From NCBI GenBank assembly GCA_905182785.1, contig CAJJDF010000016.1, forward strand, positions 1 to 64,000: DNA of 64,000 nucleotides, written 5' to 3'. Positions 44,751 through 52,599 of the stretch are shown here, one piece after another. A model generated the notes under the pieces. The model did not search any database, was not told where the DNA came from, and saw only the letters and a program-made list of their open reading frames with translations. The translations under genes were made by a program, and so were the position numbers. This DNA comes from an uncultured Flavobacteriales bacterium. GTDB taxonomy: Bacteria > Bacteroidota > Bacteroidia > Flavobacteriales_D > CAJJDF01. Numbering within the stretch: the stretch's first letter is position 1; each line of letters begins with the position of its first letter.

Positions 44751-45783
44751 CCCCATTTTCTCTAGCGGTAAAAGGAATATTTCCTCCACAACCTTCAAAA
44801 ATTCCGAAATGTGTATCCCAAGTTCCGTGAAAATCAAAGTGTTTTTTGAACCTTGTTTCGTGCAACATATTGTAAGTGTTTCCACAAACCGACATTACTT
44901 TTCCTTTAGGAAAATAGTGGTGCTCGTCCAATAAAAACCCTAATTCTTCTTCAGGGATTCCTCCTTTGTAAGCCACTGCTTGTCCGTAATCTTCACAATC
45001 CGATTCTAATCCCTCTATTTTCCACAAACGGTAAGTTACTGAGTAAAATTTGATGTCTCCCACCAATTCTTCTACAGCTTCGTTTTCTATTGTAATGGGT
45101 TTGTCTTCAATTGCTCTAGGATCTGTAAATCCTGCTTTTTTTGCTGTTCTCAAGAAATCATTCCAGTACAAAGCTCCGCTTAAACATTCGCCCCACAATA
45201 CTTTGTCTTCTTGTAAATGTTGTGGAATTCTACAATCGCTATACACATCAGAGAAATACATTTCTCCACCTGGTTTAAGTAGTTCATAAGCATCTTGTAA
45301 TACTTTTAGTTTATCGGTAGCTAAGTTTATCACACAGTTAGAAATAATAACGTCAAACGAACCTTTTTCAAGATTCAATTCATCCAATTTCTCTATGTTT
45401 CCTTTTATGAATTCTACGTTAGATTTTGCATAACCAAATTGTTTTCTGTGGTATTCAATTCCATCATTTGCAACTTTTAGTTGTTCGTCTGTCATGTCTA
45501 CCCCAATCACGTATCCATTTTCACCTACAAGTTTCCCTGCAATGTAACAATCACGTCCACTTCCAGAACCTAAATCTAGGATTCTTAATCCTTTTACATC
45601 CGAAGGGATTGTAAGTCCACACCCGTAATATTTTGCATTTACTTCATCCGAGACTAAGTTCAAAGCCTCCATAATGTGTTTGGGTGGTTTGCTCAAAGTG
45701 CAACAAGCATTTGTTTTTAAATCTTCTGATTTTTGCAATTCTGTTCCGTAATAATCTTGTACTTCTTGGTGTATGTTTTTCAT
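44731..45783 (-). CDS. arsM: Arsenite S-adenosylmethionine methyltransferase ArsM
   Basis: A 350-residue cytosolic enzyme methylating trivalent arsenic. SAM motif LDLGSGSGRDCYIAG follows YYGCGL; the arsenic-binding cysteine set is visible as NACC (27-28), YYGCG (C55), SNCVIN and GECLSG, and an extra pair CC closes the protein. Motif and length match bacterial ArsM. No arsR, arsB or arsC is adjacent. A spaced inverted repeat (TTTTATCT 45842-45849, AGATAAAA 45874-45881) lies upstream. Confidence 0.9.
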   Translation of the reverse strand: MKNIHQEVQDYYGTELQKSEDLKTNACCTLSKPPKHIMEALNLVSDEVNAKYYGCGLTIPSDVKGLRILDLGSGSGRDCYIAGKLVGENGYVIGVDMTDEQLKVANDGIEYHRKQFGYAKSNVEFIKGNIEKLDELNLEKGSFDVIISNCVINLATDKLKVLQDAYELLKPGGEMYFSDVYSDCRIPQHLQEDKVLWGECLSGALYWNDFLRTAKKAGFTDPRAIEDKPITIENEAVEELVGDIKFYSVTYRLWKIEGLESDCEDYGQAVAYKGGIPEEELGFLLDEHHYFPKGKVMSVCGNTYNMLHETRFKKHFDFHGTWDTHFGIFEGCGGNIPFTARENGDAASCC

Positions 45784-45921
45784 GTTGATTTTTGGTATTC
45801 TTCTCGGTAATAATTTACGATAATGAAGTCGTTTTGGATTGTTTTATCTTACGAAATAGATATTATTATTGTCAGATAAAATTATTAGGATTCAAGAATT
45901 TGTTAGGTTTACTTATAAAGT

Positions 45922-46563
45922 TTATAATTTCCTAGCTACCATTAATCCATCTCTCACAGGAAATAACACATTTTCTACACGAGAATCTTCGTGTATTTTT
46001 TTATTGTACTCGTCTAGTGATTTTGTGTCTACATCAGTTTTCACATCTTCTTGTACTACTTTTCCACTCCACAATACATTGTCGGCAATGATATAACCGC
46101 CTTTGTTTACTTTGTCAATCGCCAAGTCATAGTAATTAGAATAATTGTGTTTGTCAGCATCTATGAATACTAAGTCAAACTTCATATCAAGAGTAGGAAT
46201 TATATCTATTGCATTTCCAATTCTCATGTCAATTTGGTCTGTGTAGCCCGCTTTTTCAAAATAAGAATTAGCCATTGTTTCCAACTCGTTATTGATATCA
46301 ATGGTAATTAATTTTCCATCTTTTTGCATTCCTTCTGCAAAACAAATAGCTGAATAGCCAGTATAAGTTCCAATTTCTAAGATGTTTTTTGGTTGTATCA
46401 TGTGGCTAAACATACTTAATATTCTTCCTTGAATATGGCCAGAAAGCATTCTTGGAATAAGTACTTTCATATGCGTTTCTCTGTTTAATTCGTACAATAC
46501 ATCACTTTCTTTGGCAGTGTGTATTCCTGTGTAATCATCTATTTCTGCGGGTAAAAAATCCAT
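45922..46563 (-). CDS. O-methyltransferase, catechol/caffeoyl-CoA type
   Basis: A 213-residue SAM-dependent enzyme of the cation-dependent O-methyltransferase family: NILEIGTYTGYSAICFAEG for SAM, FDLVFIDADKHNYSNYYD with the metal aspartate, and YIIADNVLWSGKV. Substrate unknown; such genes are common as singletons in Bacteroidota. It follows the T9SS cargo gene by only 2 bases, so both are on one transcript. Confidence 0.88.
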   Translation of the reverse strand: MDFLPAEIDDYTGIHTAKESDVLYELNRETHMKVLIPRMLSGHIQGRILSMFSHMIQPKNILEIGTYTGYSAICFAEGMQKDGKLITIDINNELETMANSYFEKAGYTDQIDMRIGNAIDIIPTLDMKFDLVFIDADKHNYSNYYDLAIDKVNKGGYIIADNVLWSGKVVQEDVKTDVDTKSLDEYNKKIHEDSRVENVLFPVRDGLMVARKL

Positions 46564-46565
46564 AG

Positions 46566-47675
46566 TTAGTTTTTAATAAATTGTTTTGAAATGTATTGGT
46601 TATCAAGGATTACTTTAATGATGTAATATCCAGGGTTTAATTCGGATAAGAATAGAGTAAACTCAGGTTTATAAGAAAATTGATTTTCTTGCACTACTTT
46701 TCCTTGTAGATCTATAATTTGATATTTAATTTTTTTTGAGGGAGCAGTAATATTCTTTAGGAATATCCTAAAATAATCGGAAGCAGGGTTTGGCATTGCC
46801 TGTAAATCAGGAGATTTTTCAATCTCAATTCTTCCTAAATATCCGGAAAGTGTCAGTTCATATAATTTTGGATCAGGAAAAAAACTGTGATCTTCTTGCG
46901 AAATGTAAACCGTATTGGCATCCGAAAAACAAATTCCTTCTTTTTGAGTAAGGGGATAAACATTGGAAGAGCTAGTTCCGTCAAAGAAATCATTTCCTAT
47001 GTAGTTGTCAAAAATAAAGACTCTGTCCATAGAAAGTACGGCTAGTTTTCCAGAGGAATGAATGTCTGCTCCGGTTATTAATCCAGAAGGAAAACTATCT
47101 AGCAATAAAGCAGAATATGTTCCGGCAGAATCGGGTAATTGATATAATTTAGAATAGCCAGATGTTCCCCAGTTTTTGGAAATGAGGTACAAATTATTTC
47201 CATGATGAAACAAAGCTTCACAATCGGAATTTTTGTTTGGGTCTGGGAAAGTCACTTGATCTTGGTAAGCGTAATTAATGATTTCTGGTGTCACATTATT
47301 CCCCACAATAGAATCTGGATTTGGGATTTTATAAATTCTCAAATTGGTTCGGTTGTGGCTATTGTTTCCAATATCTCCAATGTAGTAATTGCCTAAATTA
47401 TCTTGTGTAATGTCTTCAAAATCTATATTAGTTGCTCCGTTCAAATAAATGGAATCTAATTGAATTCCGTTAGAATCTATGTTGTAAATAATGGGACCAT
47501 CTCCACCGTCATTGTGAGTCCAAAAAGAATTATCATCCACATAAACTAAACCCGAATTCTCATTGAGATAGGAGGGGAGAATGGAAACTAATCTTAGGTT
47601 TTGAGAAAATAATACATAGCCCATTCCTATAAAAAATGTCGTTAAAAGAAAAGATTTTATTTGAATTAGATTCAT
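46566..47675 (-). CDS. Secreted beta-propeller-like protein with T9SS type A sorting domain
   Basis: A 369-residue exported protein. Signal peptide to about residue 25 (GYVLFSQ). The body (LPSYLNENSGLVYVDDNSFWTHNDGGDGPIIY, DFEDITQDNLGNYYIGDIGNNSHNRTN) looks like a six-bladed propeller related to phytase or esterase-like proteins. The last ~75 residues (AMPNPASDYFRIFL, YQIIDLQGKVV, LNPGYYIIKV, KQFIKN) are a type A sorting signal for the type IX system. Probably cell-surface or released; ligand unknown. Confidence 0.85.
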   Translation of the reverse strand: MNLIQIKSFLLTTFFIGMGYVLFSQNLRLVSILPSYLNENSGLVYVDDNSFWTHNDGGDGPIIYNIDSNGIQLDSIYLNGATNIDFEDITQDNLGNYYIGDIGNNSHNRTNLRIYKIPNPDSIVGNNVTPEIINYAYQDQVTFPDPNKNSDCEALFHHGNNLYLISKNWGTSGYSKLYQLPDSAGTYSALLLDSFPSGLITGADIHSSGKLAVLSMDRVFIFDNYIGNDFFDGTSSSNVYPLTQKEGICFSDANTVYISQEDHSFFPDPKLYELTLSGYLGRIEIEKSPDLQAMPNPASDYFRIFLKNITAPSKKIKYQIIDLQGKVVQENQFSYKPEFTLFLSELNPGYYIIKVILDNQYISKQFIKN

Positions 47676-47749
47676 GTTAAACTAGCTATTTGCCATTTCA
47701 ATTTTTAAATGGCAATAATGATTCTCAAAAATAATAGAAACAATCGGTT

Positions 47750-48484
47750 CTACTGGCTTATAAAGTTATAAATAATGTAACCCGTTTGCGAATTACTTCC
47801 TTCTAAATCTGAAGAAACTCGAGTAGTTTTTTTGGCAAATTTTAATGCTGTATTCAAAATACATTCACTCTTAACAGTAGATTTAGAGGGAATAACACGA
47901 GCATTTTTTACTCTCCCAATTTTGTCTACGTTAATCTCTATGTACACTTTTCCGCCTCCTTTACAGATGTAGGCAGGAGTTTTGGTGGAACATTCTCTGC
48001 CAGGAACGTTACATTCTTTAGTGACTTTTCCGGCAAAAGCATTTTCTTTTTTGCTTTCTGTTTTTTCTTTTTTATCGTCCTTTTTGGTTGGTTTTGTTTC
48101 AAATTTTGAGAGATCAAAACCTTCAATTCCTTTCTCTCTTAGTTCTTCTACCGATTTTTTGTTTTCTGCCTCAACAGCTTCCAGTTGTTTTTGCTCTATC
48201 TCACTTTCACTGTAGTCTTCGTAACTCTGGTTTCGGATATCCTGAATGTCTTTCATCAAATCTTTAAGTGTTTGATTGTTCTCAGGTGTTTGAATTTCTT
48301 CCTCGGGATTTATTATTTTCTCAATCTCTTCGGGATCTTTAAAATCCAATTCTAGAATAGCAGTATTTGGAATAACGTATACTTTCGTTTCTAAAGTAGA
48401 AATATTAAAATACAGAAGAGCCGCAACATGAATTACAAGAGTAATCAAGATAGCAATAAGACTTCCTTTTCCGTATCTATTCAT
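47750..48484 (-). CDS. TonB-like energy-transducer protein
   Basis: A 244-residue inner-membrane protein with one membrane helix (about 9-28), a long charged periplasmic spacer rich in Glu/Lys, and a C-terminal domain YIEINVDKIGRVKNARVIPSKS... with ALKFAKKTTRV, like the TonB C-terminal fold. Cysteines pair-wise at EC-N-V-P-G-REC may form a disulfide. It lacks adjacent exbB or exbD. Divergent from the DUF3276 gene. Confidence 0.7.
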   Translation of the reverse strand: MNRYGKGSLIAILITLVIHVAALLYFNISTLETKVYVIPNTAILELDFKDPEEIEKIINPEEEIQTPENNQTLKDLMKDIQDIRNQSYEDYSESEIEQKQLEAVEAENKKSVEELREKGIEGFDLSKFETKPTKKDDKKEKTESKKENAFAGKVTKECNVPGRECSTKTPAYICKGGGKVYIEINVDKIGRVKNARVIPSKSTVKSECILNTALKFAKKTTRVSSDLEGSNSQTGYIIYNFISQ

Positions 48485-48578
48485 GGATTTATTAGTGTGC
48501 AGCAGTCAACTATTATTAATACCCTAAAAATAGAAAAGAATACGGTCAAAACTTAATTTTGAGTGAAAATACTTATTG

Positions 48579-48638
48579 AATTTAAACCAATTATAAAACA
48601 TATAAAATTGGTTTAAATTGTAAGAATTTGTATGTTTG
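48579..48638 (+). promoter_or_regulatory. Promoter with 14-bp inverted repeat upstream of the DUF3276 gene
   Basis: AATTTAAACCAATT (48579-48592) and AATTGGTTTAAATT (48606-48619) are perfect arms around 13 bases. The right arm contains TTG (48608-48610), which lies 20 bases before TATGTTTG (48631-48638); this TTG-N20-TAnnTTTG is the best complete promoter in the window. The arm covering the -33 element looks like an operator. Confidence 0.65.
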
Positions 48639-48666
48639 TTTTATAAATATAATAAAATACAGATAG

Positions 48667-48984
48667 ATGGATGATGTAGCAAATAGAGATGAAGTTTATT
48701 CAAATGCAGTAAGAGCGGGGAAGAGAACCTATTTTTTTGATGTAAAAGCAACAAGAGGAAATGACTTGTATGTAACAATTACAGAGAGTAAAAAGAAGTA
48801 TAAAGAGGATGGGGAGTTCTTTTATGAAAAACACAAACTGTTTTTATACAAAGAAGATTTCGAAAAATTTAAAGATGGATTCGATGACGTATTAAATAAG
48901 ATTAGTGAATTAAGAGCTACAGGAGATTATAAAGAAGACAACAAAGAAGATTATACTTCGGAAGTAAAGTTTGAAGATTTGTAG
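48667..48984 (+). CDS. DUF3276 family PUR-like nucleic-acid-binding protein
   Basis: A 105-residue cytosolic protein. The core AGKRTYFFDVKATRGNDLYVTITESKK...FEKHKLFLYKEDFEKFKDGFDDVLNKI is the single PUR-type repeat characteristic of DUF3276, conserved across Bacteroidota and related to bacterial Pur-alpha proteins that bind single-stranded DNA or RNA. Homodimers are expected. A strong hairpin terminator follows, so monocistronic. Confidence 0.9.
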   Translation: MDDVANRDEVYSNAVRAGKRTYFFDVKATRGNDLYVTITESKKKYKEDGEFFYEKHKLFLYKEDFEKFKDGFDDVLNKISELRATGDYKEDNKEDYTSEVKFEDL

Positions 48985-49006
48985 AGTTTAATTTTAAGAT
49001 TTTAAG

Positions 49007-49041
49007 AAAGAGTAGTTGATGATTCAGCTGCTCTTTTTTTT
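49007..49041 (+). terminator. Intrinsic terminator of the DUF3276 gene
   Basis: AAAGAGTAGTTGA (49007-49019) pairs with TCAGCTGCTCTTT (49024-49036) across TGAT, all 13 pairs including two G-T wobbles, then T5. Confidence 0.9.
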
Positions 49042-49152
49042 GTTTCTTTTTTCTTCTTTTTGATTTGATTACATCAATGAGTTTATTGAATTTGTATTTA
49101 CGCATTCATTTTCTTAACGTAAATTTCAACATATTGGAAAAGTGTAGAGAAT

Positions 49153-50013
49153 TTATCCTGCTCTAAAAGAACCTAATTCAGGCTTCTCATCAATTATTCC
49201 AGCGAAATGTAAGGTATGCAACACATTCTTTAGAAGTTTATCGCTAATTTGGTTATTTACACTCCATTCGGTAGCGTGAAACCATTGCTCTACGTCTTCT
49301 ATTTCTTGGTTGTATCGTTCACTCACTTCTTCTATTGAAGTAGGTGAGGTCATAAACTGTTTGGAAGTAAAATAAATTACTTTCAACATTTTATCAATCG
49401 CTTTTTTTTCTTGGTCCAGAATATTATTGGTGGCAGCAATCATAAAACAAGGCCAAGGCGTAACGTAATCTCCCAAGTGTTTTAAAGTTCCATTGTCTAC
49501 ATAAGGTTTGGTAGTATATTTTTCCCAATAGAAAGCATCTGTTTCATTCTTGGTAAGTGACTCGAGAGCTCCTTCCAGATTCTTAATGATATTAAATTGA
49601 GATTTTTCTAGCTTAATTTTCTTTGAATTAGCATCTACAATCGGCATTAAATGAGAACCTGAACCAAACCTACTTATTGCATATTTCTTATCGTAAATTT
49701 CTCCGTAGTGATTTATAGGATTGTTTTTTCCTGTGTAAAGTCCCCAAATAAGTGGAGTATTCAAATACTTTCCAATCAGTTTAGATGGGTTCCCATTTAC
49801 AATGTCCGATACAATTCCTTCGGTCAATAAAATACACACATCTATTTCATCATTTCTAAGAGCTTTGGTCATTTGACCTGTTCCCCCTTTAAAAACTGTC
49901 CATTCTACTTCAATTCCTTCTTTTTCGAACAATCCATTTTCCATTGCCAAGTGCCAAGGAAGATTAAAGTGCTCGGGTACCCCGCCAACTCTTATTTTGG
50001 TTAATTTTTTCAA
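49153..50013 (-). CDS. Cytosolic periplasmic-binding-like protein (Ca3427 type)
   Basis: A 286-residue protein with the type 2 periplasmic-binding fold: IRVGGVPEHFNLPWHLAMENGLFEKEGIEVEWTVFKGGTGQMTKALRNDEIDVCI, as in thiamine/taurine-type binding proteins, but without any signal peptide. It matches the Ca3427-like group known from yeast and Bacteroidota as cytosolic proteins. The start is TTG at 50013; the first in-frame ATG is 25 codons in and would cut the first strand. Ligand and role unknown. No transporter genes are adjacent. Confidence 0.75.
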   Translation of the reverse strand: MKKLTKIRVGGVPEHFNLPWHLAMENGLFEKEGIEVEWTVFKGGTGQMTKALRNDEIDVCILLTEGIVSDIVNGNPSKLIGKYLNTPLIWGLYTGKNNPINHYGEIYDKKYAISRFGSGSHLMPIVDANSKKIKLEKSQFNIIKNLEGALESLTKNETDAFYWEKYTTKPYVDNGTLKHLGDYVTPWPCFMIAATNNILDQEKKAIDKMLKVIYFTSKQFMTSPTSIEEVSERYNQEIEDVEQWFHATEWSVNNQISDKLLKNVLHTLHFAGIIDEKPELGSFRAG

Positions 50014-50136
50014 TTCTAATTTTATATCGGTCTTCGATACATTTCTCTTTCAGAAAAACACTAAGCCCTCGGTTTTTTAAATCAGAACCCTGAGGTTTTT
50101 AGCTTGCTGAAAAGAAACTCGAAGGGTAGTTTCGGA

Positions 50137-50724
50137 TTACTTTTTAATAAATTTCATTTTATAATCTACTGGTACAATTCCTTTACTAATGTCAGTCAAT
50201 TTTCTTTTAATTAATCTCTTTTTCAATGGAGATAAATAATCGGTAAATAACTTAGCTTCAATGTGATCGTATTCATGCTGAACTACACGAGCAGCAAGTC
50301 CAGTTAATTCTTCTTCTACCAATTCCCATTTCTCATTATAGTAAGAAATAACTACTTTATCTTGTCTAAAAACCTCTTCTCTTATTCCGGGAATACTTAA
50401 ACATCCTTCTTCAAATCCCCATTCTTCTCCAGTTTCTTCCTCTATGATTGGATTGATAAAAACTCTCTTAAATGTTTTAAGAAATTCATTTTCTTTCTCT
50501 TCTTCCTCATTTTCTGCTTCATCTTCTGCAAAAGGAGATCCATCAATAATAAAAAGCCTTAGTGCTTTTCCAATTTGTGGAGCAGCTAAACCTACACCTC
50601 TCGATCCATACATGGTTTCGAACATGTTTTCGATAAGTGTTTTCGTTTCCTCATTCAATTCCTCAATTTCTTGAGTCTCTTTTCTCAAAATAGGATGTCC
50701 GTAGGCATATATTGGTAATATCAT
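50137..50724 (-). CDS. def: Peptide deformylase
   Basis: A 195-residue metalloenzyme removing the formyl group from new proteins. Motif 1 GVGLAAPQIG (43-52), motif 2 EGCLSIP (C108 as metal ligand) and motif 3 QHEYDHIE (H150, E151, H154) are all intact. An acidic insertion (about 64-80) is typical of Bacteroidota. It is 6 bases downstream of ruvX, one operon. Confidence 0.95.
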   Translation of the reverse strand: MILPIYAYGHPILRKETQEIEELNEETKTLIENMFETMYGSRGVGLAAPQIGKALRLFIIDGSPFAEDEAENEEEEKENEFLKTFKRVFINPIIEEETGEEWGFEEGCLSIPGIREEVFRQDKVVISYYNEKWELVEEELTGLAARVVQHEYDHIEAKLFTDYLSPLKKRLIKRKLTDISKGIVPVDYKMKFIKK

Positions 50725-50730
50725 TGTTAT

Positions 50731-51159
50731 TTATTTTAAGTAAGAATAAGATTGTGAATCCAAATAAGATTGAAGAATAATAGTTGCACTAATTTTGTCT
50801 ACCATTTTTTTATCTCTTCGGTCTTTCTTTTTCATTCCTCCTGCAAACATAGCTTGTTTGGCTAGTTTGGAAGTAAATCTTTCATCTACTCGTTCTACTT
50901 TTATTTCTGGGTATAGCTTCCCAATTTTTTTTGCTAATGTATCCGAAGGTTTGGTTGCATCTGTAGGTAAATTCTGAAGATTCATAGGTTTTCCTACTAC
51001 AATGCATTCAATCTCTTCTTTGGTTGTCAATTCTTTTAAATAATTATAGATTTCATTGGTCGCCACCGTATCCAATCCAGTTGCAAATATCTTTGATGCA
51101 TCTGTAATGGCAATACCAGTTCGTTTCATTCCGTAATCTATTGCAAGAATTTTACCCAT
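50731..51159 (-). CDS. ruvX: Holliday junction resolvase RuvX/YqgF (pre-16S rRNA nuclease)
   Basis: A 142-residue RNase H-fold nuclease. DYGMKRTGIAITD at the start, VVGKPMN, and VDERFTSKLAKQAM with DKISATIILQSYL carry the acidic catalytic residues. YqgF proteins process the 5' end of 16S rRNA in E. coli and were earlier called RuvX. Together with def this is a conserved Bacteroidota pair. Confidence 0.93.
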   Translation of the reverse strand: MGKILAIDYGMKRTGIAITDASKIFATGLDTVATNEIYNYLKELTTKEEIECIVVGKPMNLQNLPTDATKPSDTLAKKIGKLYPEIKVERVDERFTSKLAKQAMFAGGMKKKDRRDKKMVDKISATIILQSYLDSQSYSYLK

Positions 51160-51163
51160 GCCA

Positions 51164-51171
51164 CAAAAGTA
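51164..51171 (-). promoter_or_regulatory. -7 promoter box TACTTTTG for ruvX-def
   Basis: Minus-strand TACTTTTG matches TAnnTTTG only 4 bases before the ATG at 51159, so the transcript would have almost no leader. Confidence 0.4.
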
Positions 51172-51552
51172 CGAGTTTTTTATTAGTTTGGAATGATAGA
51201 GTTTAGAATATTTATTTCTGCTATTAATATGATTTTTTCTTCTTTTTACCTTGATACTTCAAGTTCCTAAAAGTACAAGCTCCAAAAAAGAAACAAAAAA
51301 ACTCAAGACTGGTTAAAAATGACTAAAAATGACTTCTTATTTCTAAAACAAAAAGACTAGTTCGTGTCCTATATTTTAAATTACATAATTCAATACAGAA
51401 CTCAAATAGTTTTTTGTTTCTTAATGAAAGAAAAATTTATTTTCTTAACGTTAATTTCAAAAGGTTGGATAAATTTCAATTAGTGTTAAAAAAAGGAGAA
51501 CTTATTTTTTTACCTAAAACAACATAAAGCTGAATATTTATTATCTTTCATT
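51172..51552. other. 381-bp gap between ruvX and pfkA, no gene
   Basis: No frame with coding character. It contains AAAAATGACT twice at about 51317-51336, text like CAAGTTCC/ACAAGCTCC at 51258-51285 (degenerate short repeats common in this group), and a 22-base stretch ATTTTCTTAACG onward at 51439-51460 that is nearly identical to 49108-49129. Confidence 0.5.
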
Positions 51553-52524
51553 ATGAAAAGAATTGGAGTTTTTACATCAGGAGGAGATTCACCAGGAATG
51601 AATGCTTGTATTAGAGCAGTAGTAAGAACTGCCATTTACAATGGGGTGGAAGTGATTGGAATAAATCGCGGGTATAATGGAATAGTAGATAATGACTTCA
51701 TTGAACTTAAATCTCATTCTGTTGCGAATATATTACAGAAAGGAGGAACCATTTTGAAATCGGCAAGGAGTAAAAGTTTTTTTACTGAAGAAGGAAGGAA
51801 ATCTGCTTTTGAAAACATATCACAGGCAGGAATTGAAGGCATAATTGCTATTGGCGGAGATGGAACCTTTACAGGAGCCCATATTTTTAATCAAGAGTAC
51901 AACATTCCATTTATAGGAATTCCAGGAACTATTGACAATGATTTGTACGGGACAGATGAAACGATAGGTTACGACACTGCTTTGAATACTGTGGTAGATT
52001 GTGTGGATAAAATACGCGATACTGCGAGTTCCCACAATCGATTATTCTTTGTAGAAGTAATGGGAAAAGATGCTGGATTTATTGCACTTAGAAGTGGAAT
52101 AGGAGTGGGAGCAGAAGCAATTTTGGTCCCAGAGACAAAGACTTACATCAATAAATTAATAGCAAAACTAGAAGCAGGAAGAAGAAAAAGTAAAACCAGT
52201 GGAATTGTAATAGTTGCCGAAGGTGATAATGCTGGTGGCGCATATGAAATAGCTAGAAAAGTAAAAGAAAAATTTAATTTTTATGACACCAGAGTCTCTG
52301 TACTGGGTCATTTACAAAGAGGTGGAAAGCCGAGTGCTAGAGATAGAGTTTTGGCAAGTCAATTGGGATTTTCTGCTGTGGAGAATTTAATTGCTGGAGA
52401 AACCAATAAAATGGTGGGAATGGAGAATAACAAAGTAGTTCTAACCCCATTCGAGAAAGCAATAAAATACAACAAGGAATTGAACCCTAATTTATTGAAA
52501 TTAGTGGAGGTTTTGAGTATTTAG
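51553..52524 (+). CDS. pfkA: 6-phosphofructokinase
   Basis: A 323-residue ATP-dependent glycolytic kinase. Motifs: GVFTSGGDSPGMNA at the start, GGDGTFTGAH for ATP, GIPGTIDNDLYGTDETIGYDTA with the catalytic aspartate, and GHLQRGGKPSARDR. The Gly in GGDGT rather than Asp marks it as ATP- and not pyrophosphate-dependent. Single gene, terminator shared with dnaK. Confidence 0.95.
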   Translation: MKRIGVFTSGGDSPGMNACIRAVVRTAIYNGVEVIGINRGYNGIVDNDFIELKSHSVANILQKGGTILKSARSKSFFTEEGRKSAFENISQAGIEGIIAIGGDGTFTGAHIFNQEYNIPFIGIPGTIDNDLYGTDETIGYDTALNTVVDCVDKIRDTASSHNRLFFVEVMGKDAGFIALRSGIGVGAEAILVPETKTYINKLIAKLEAGRRKSKTSGIVIVAEGDNAGGAYEIARKVKEKFNFYDTRVSVLGHLQRGGKPSARDRVLASQLGFSAVENLIAGETNKMVGMENNKVVLTPFEKAIKYNKELNPNLLKLVEVLSI

Positions 52525-52543
52525 AAAAGATTAGAAACAAAAA

Positions 52544-52578
52544 AAAATCCCCAATTGCGATAAGCAATTGGGGATTTT
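52544..52578. terminator. Bidirectional terminator between pfkA and dnaK
   Basis: AAAATCCCCAATTGC (52544-52558) pairs perfectly with GCAATTGGGGATTTT (52564-52578) across GATAA. Confidence 0.93.
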
Positions 52579-52599
52579 AAATTTATATGAATTGTGAGA

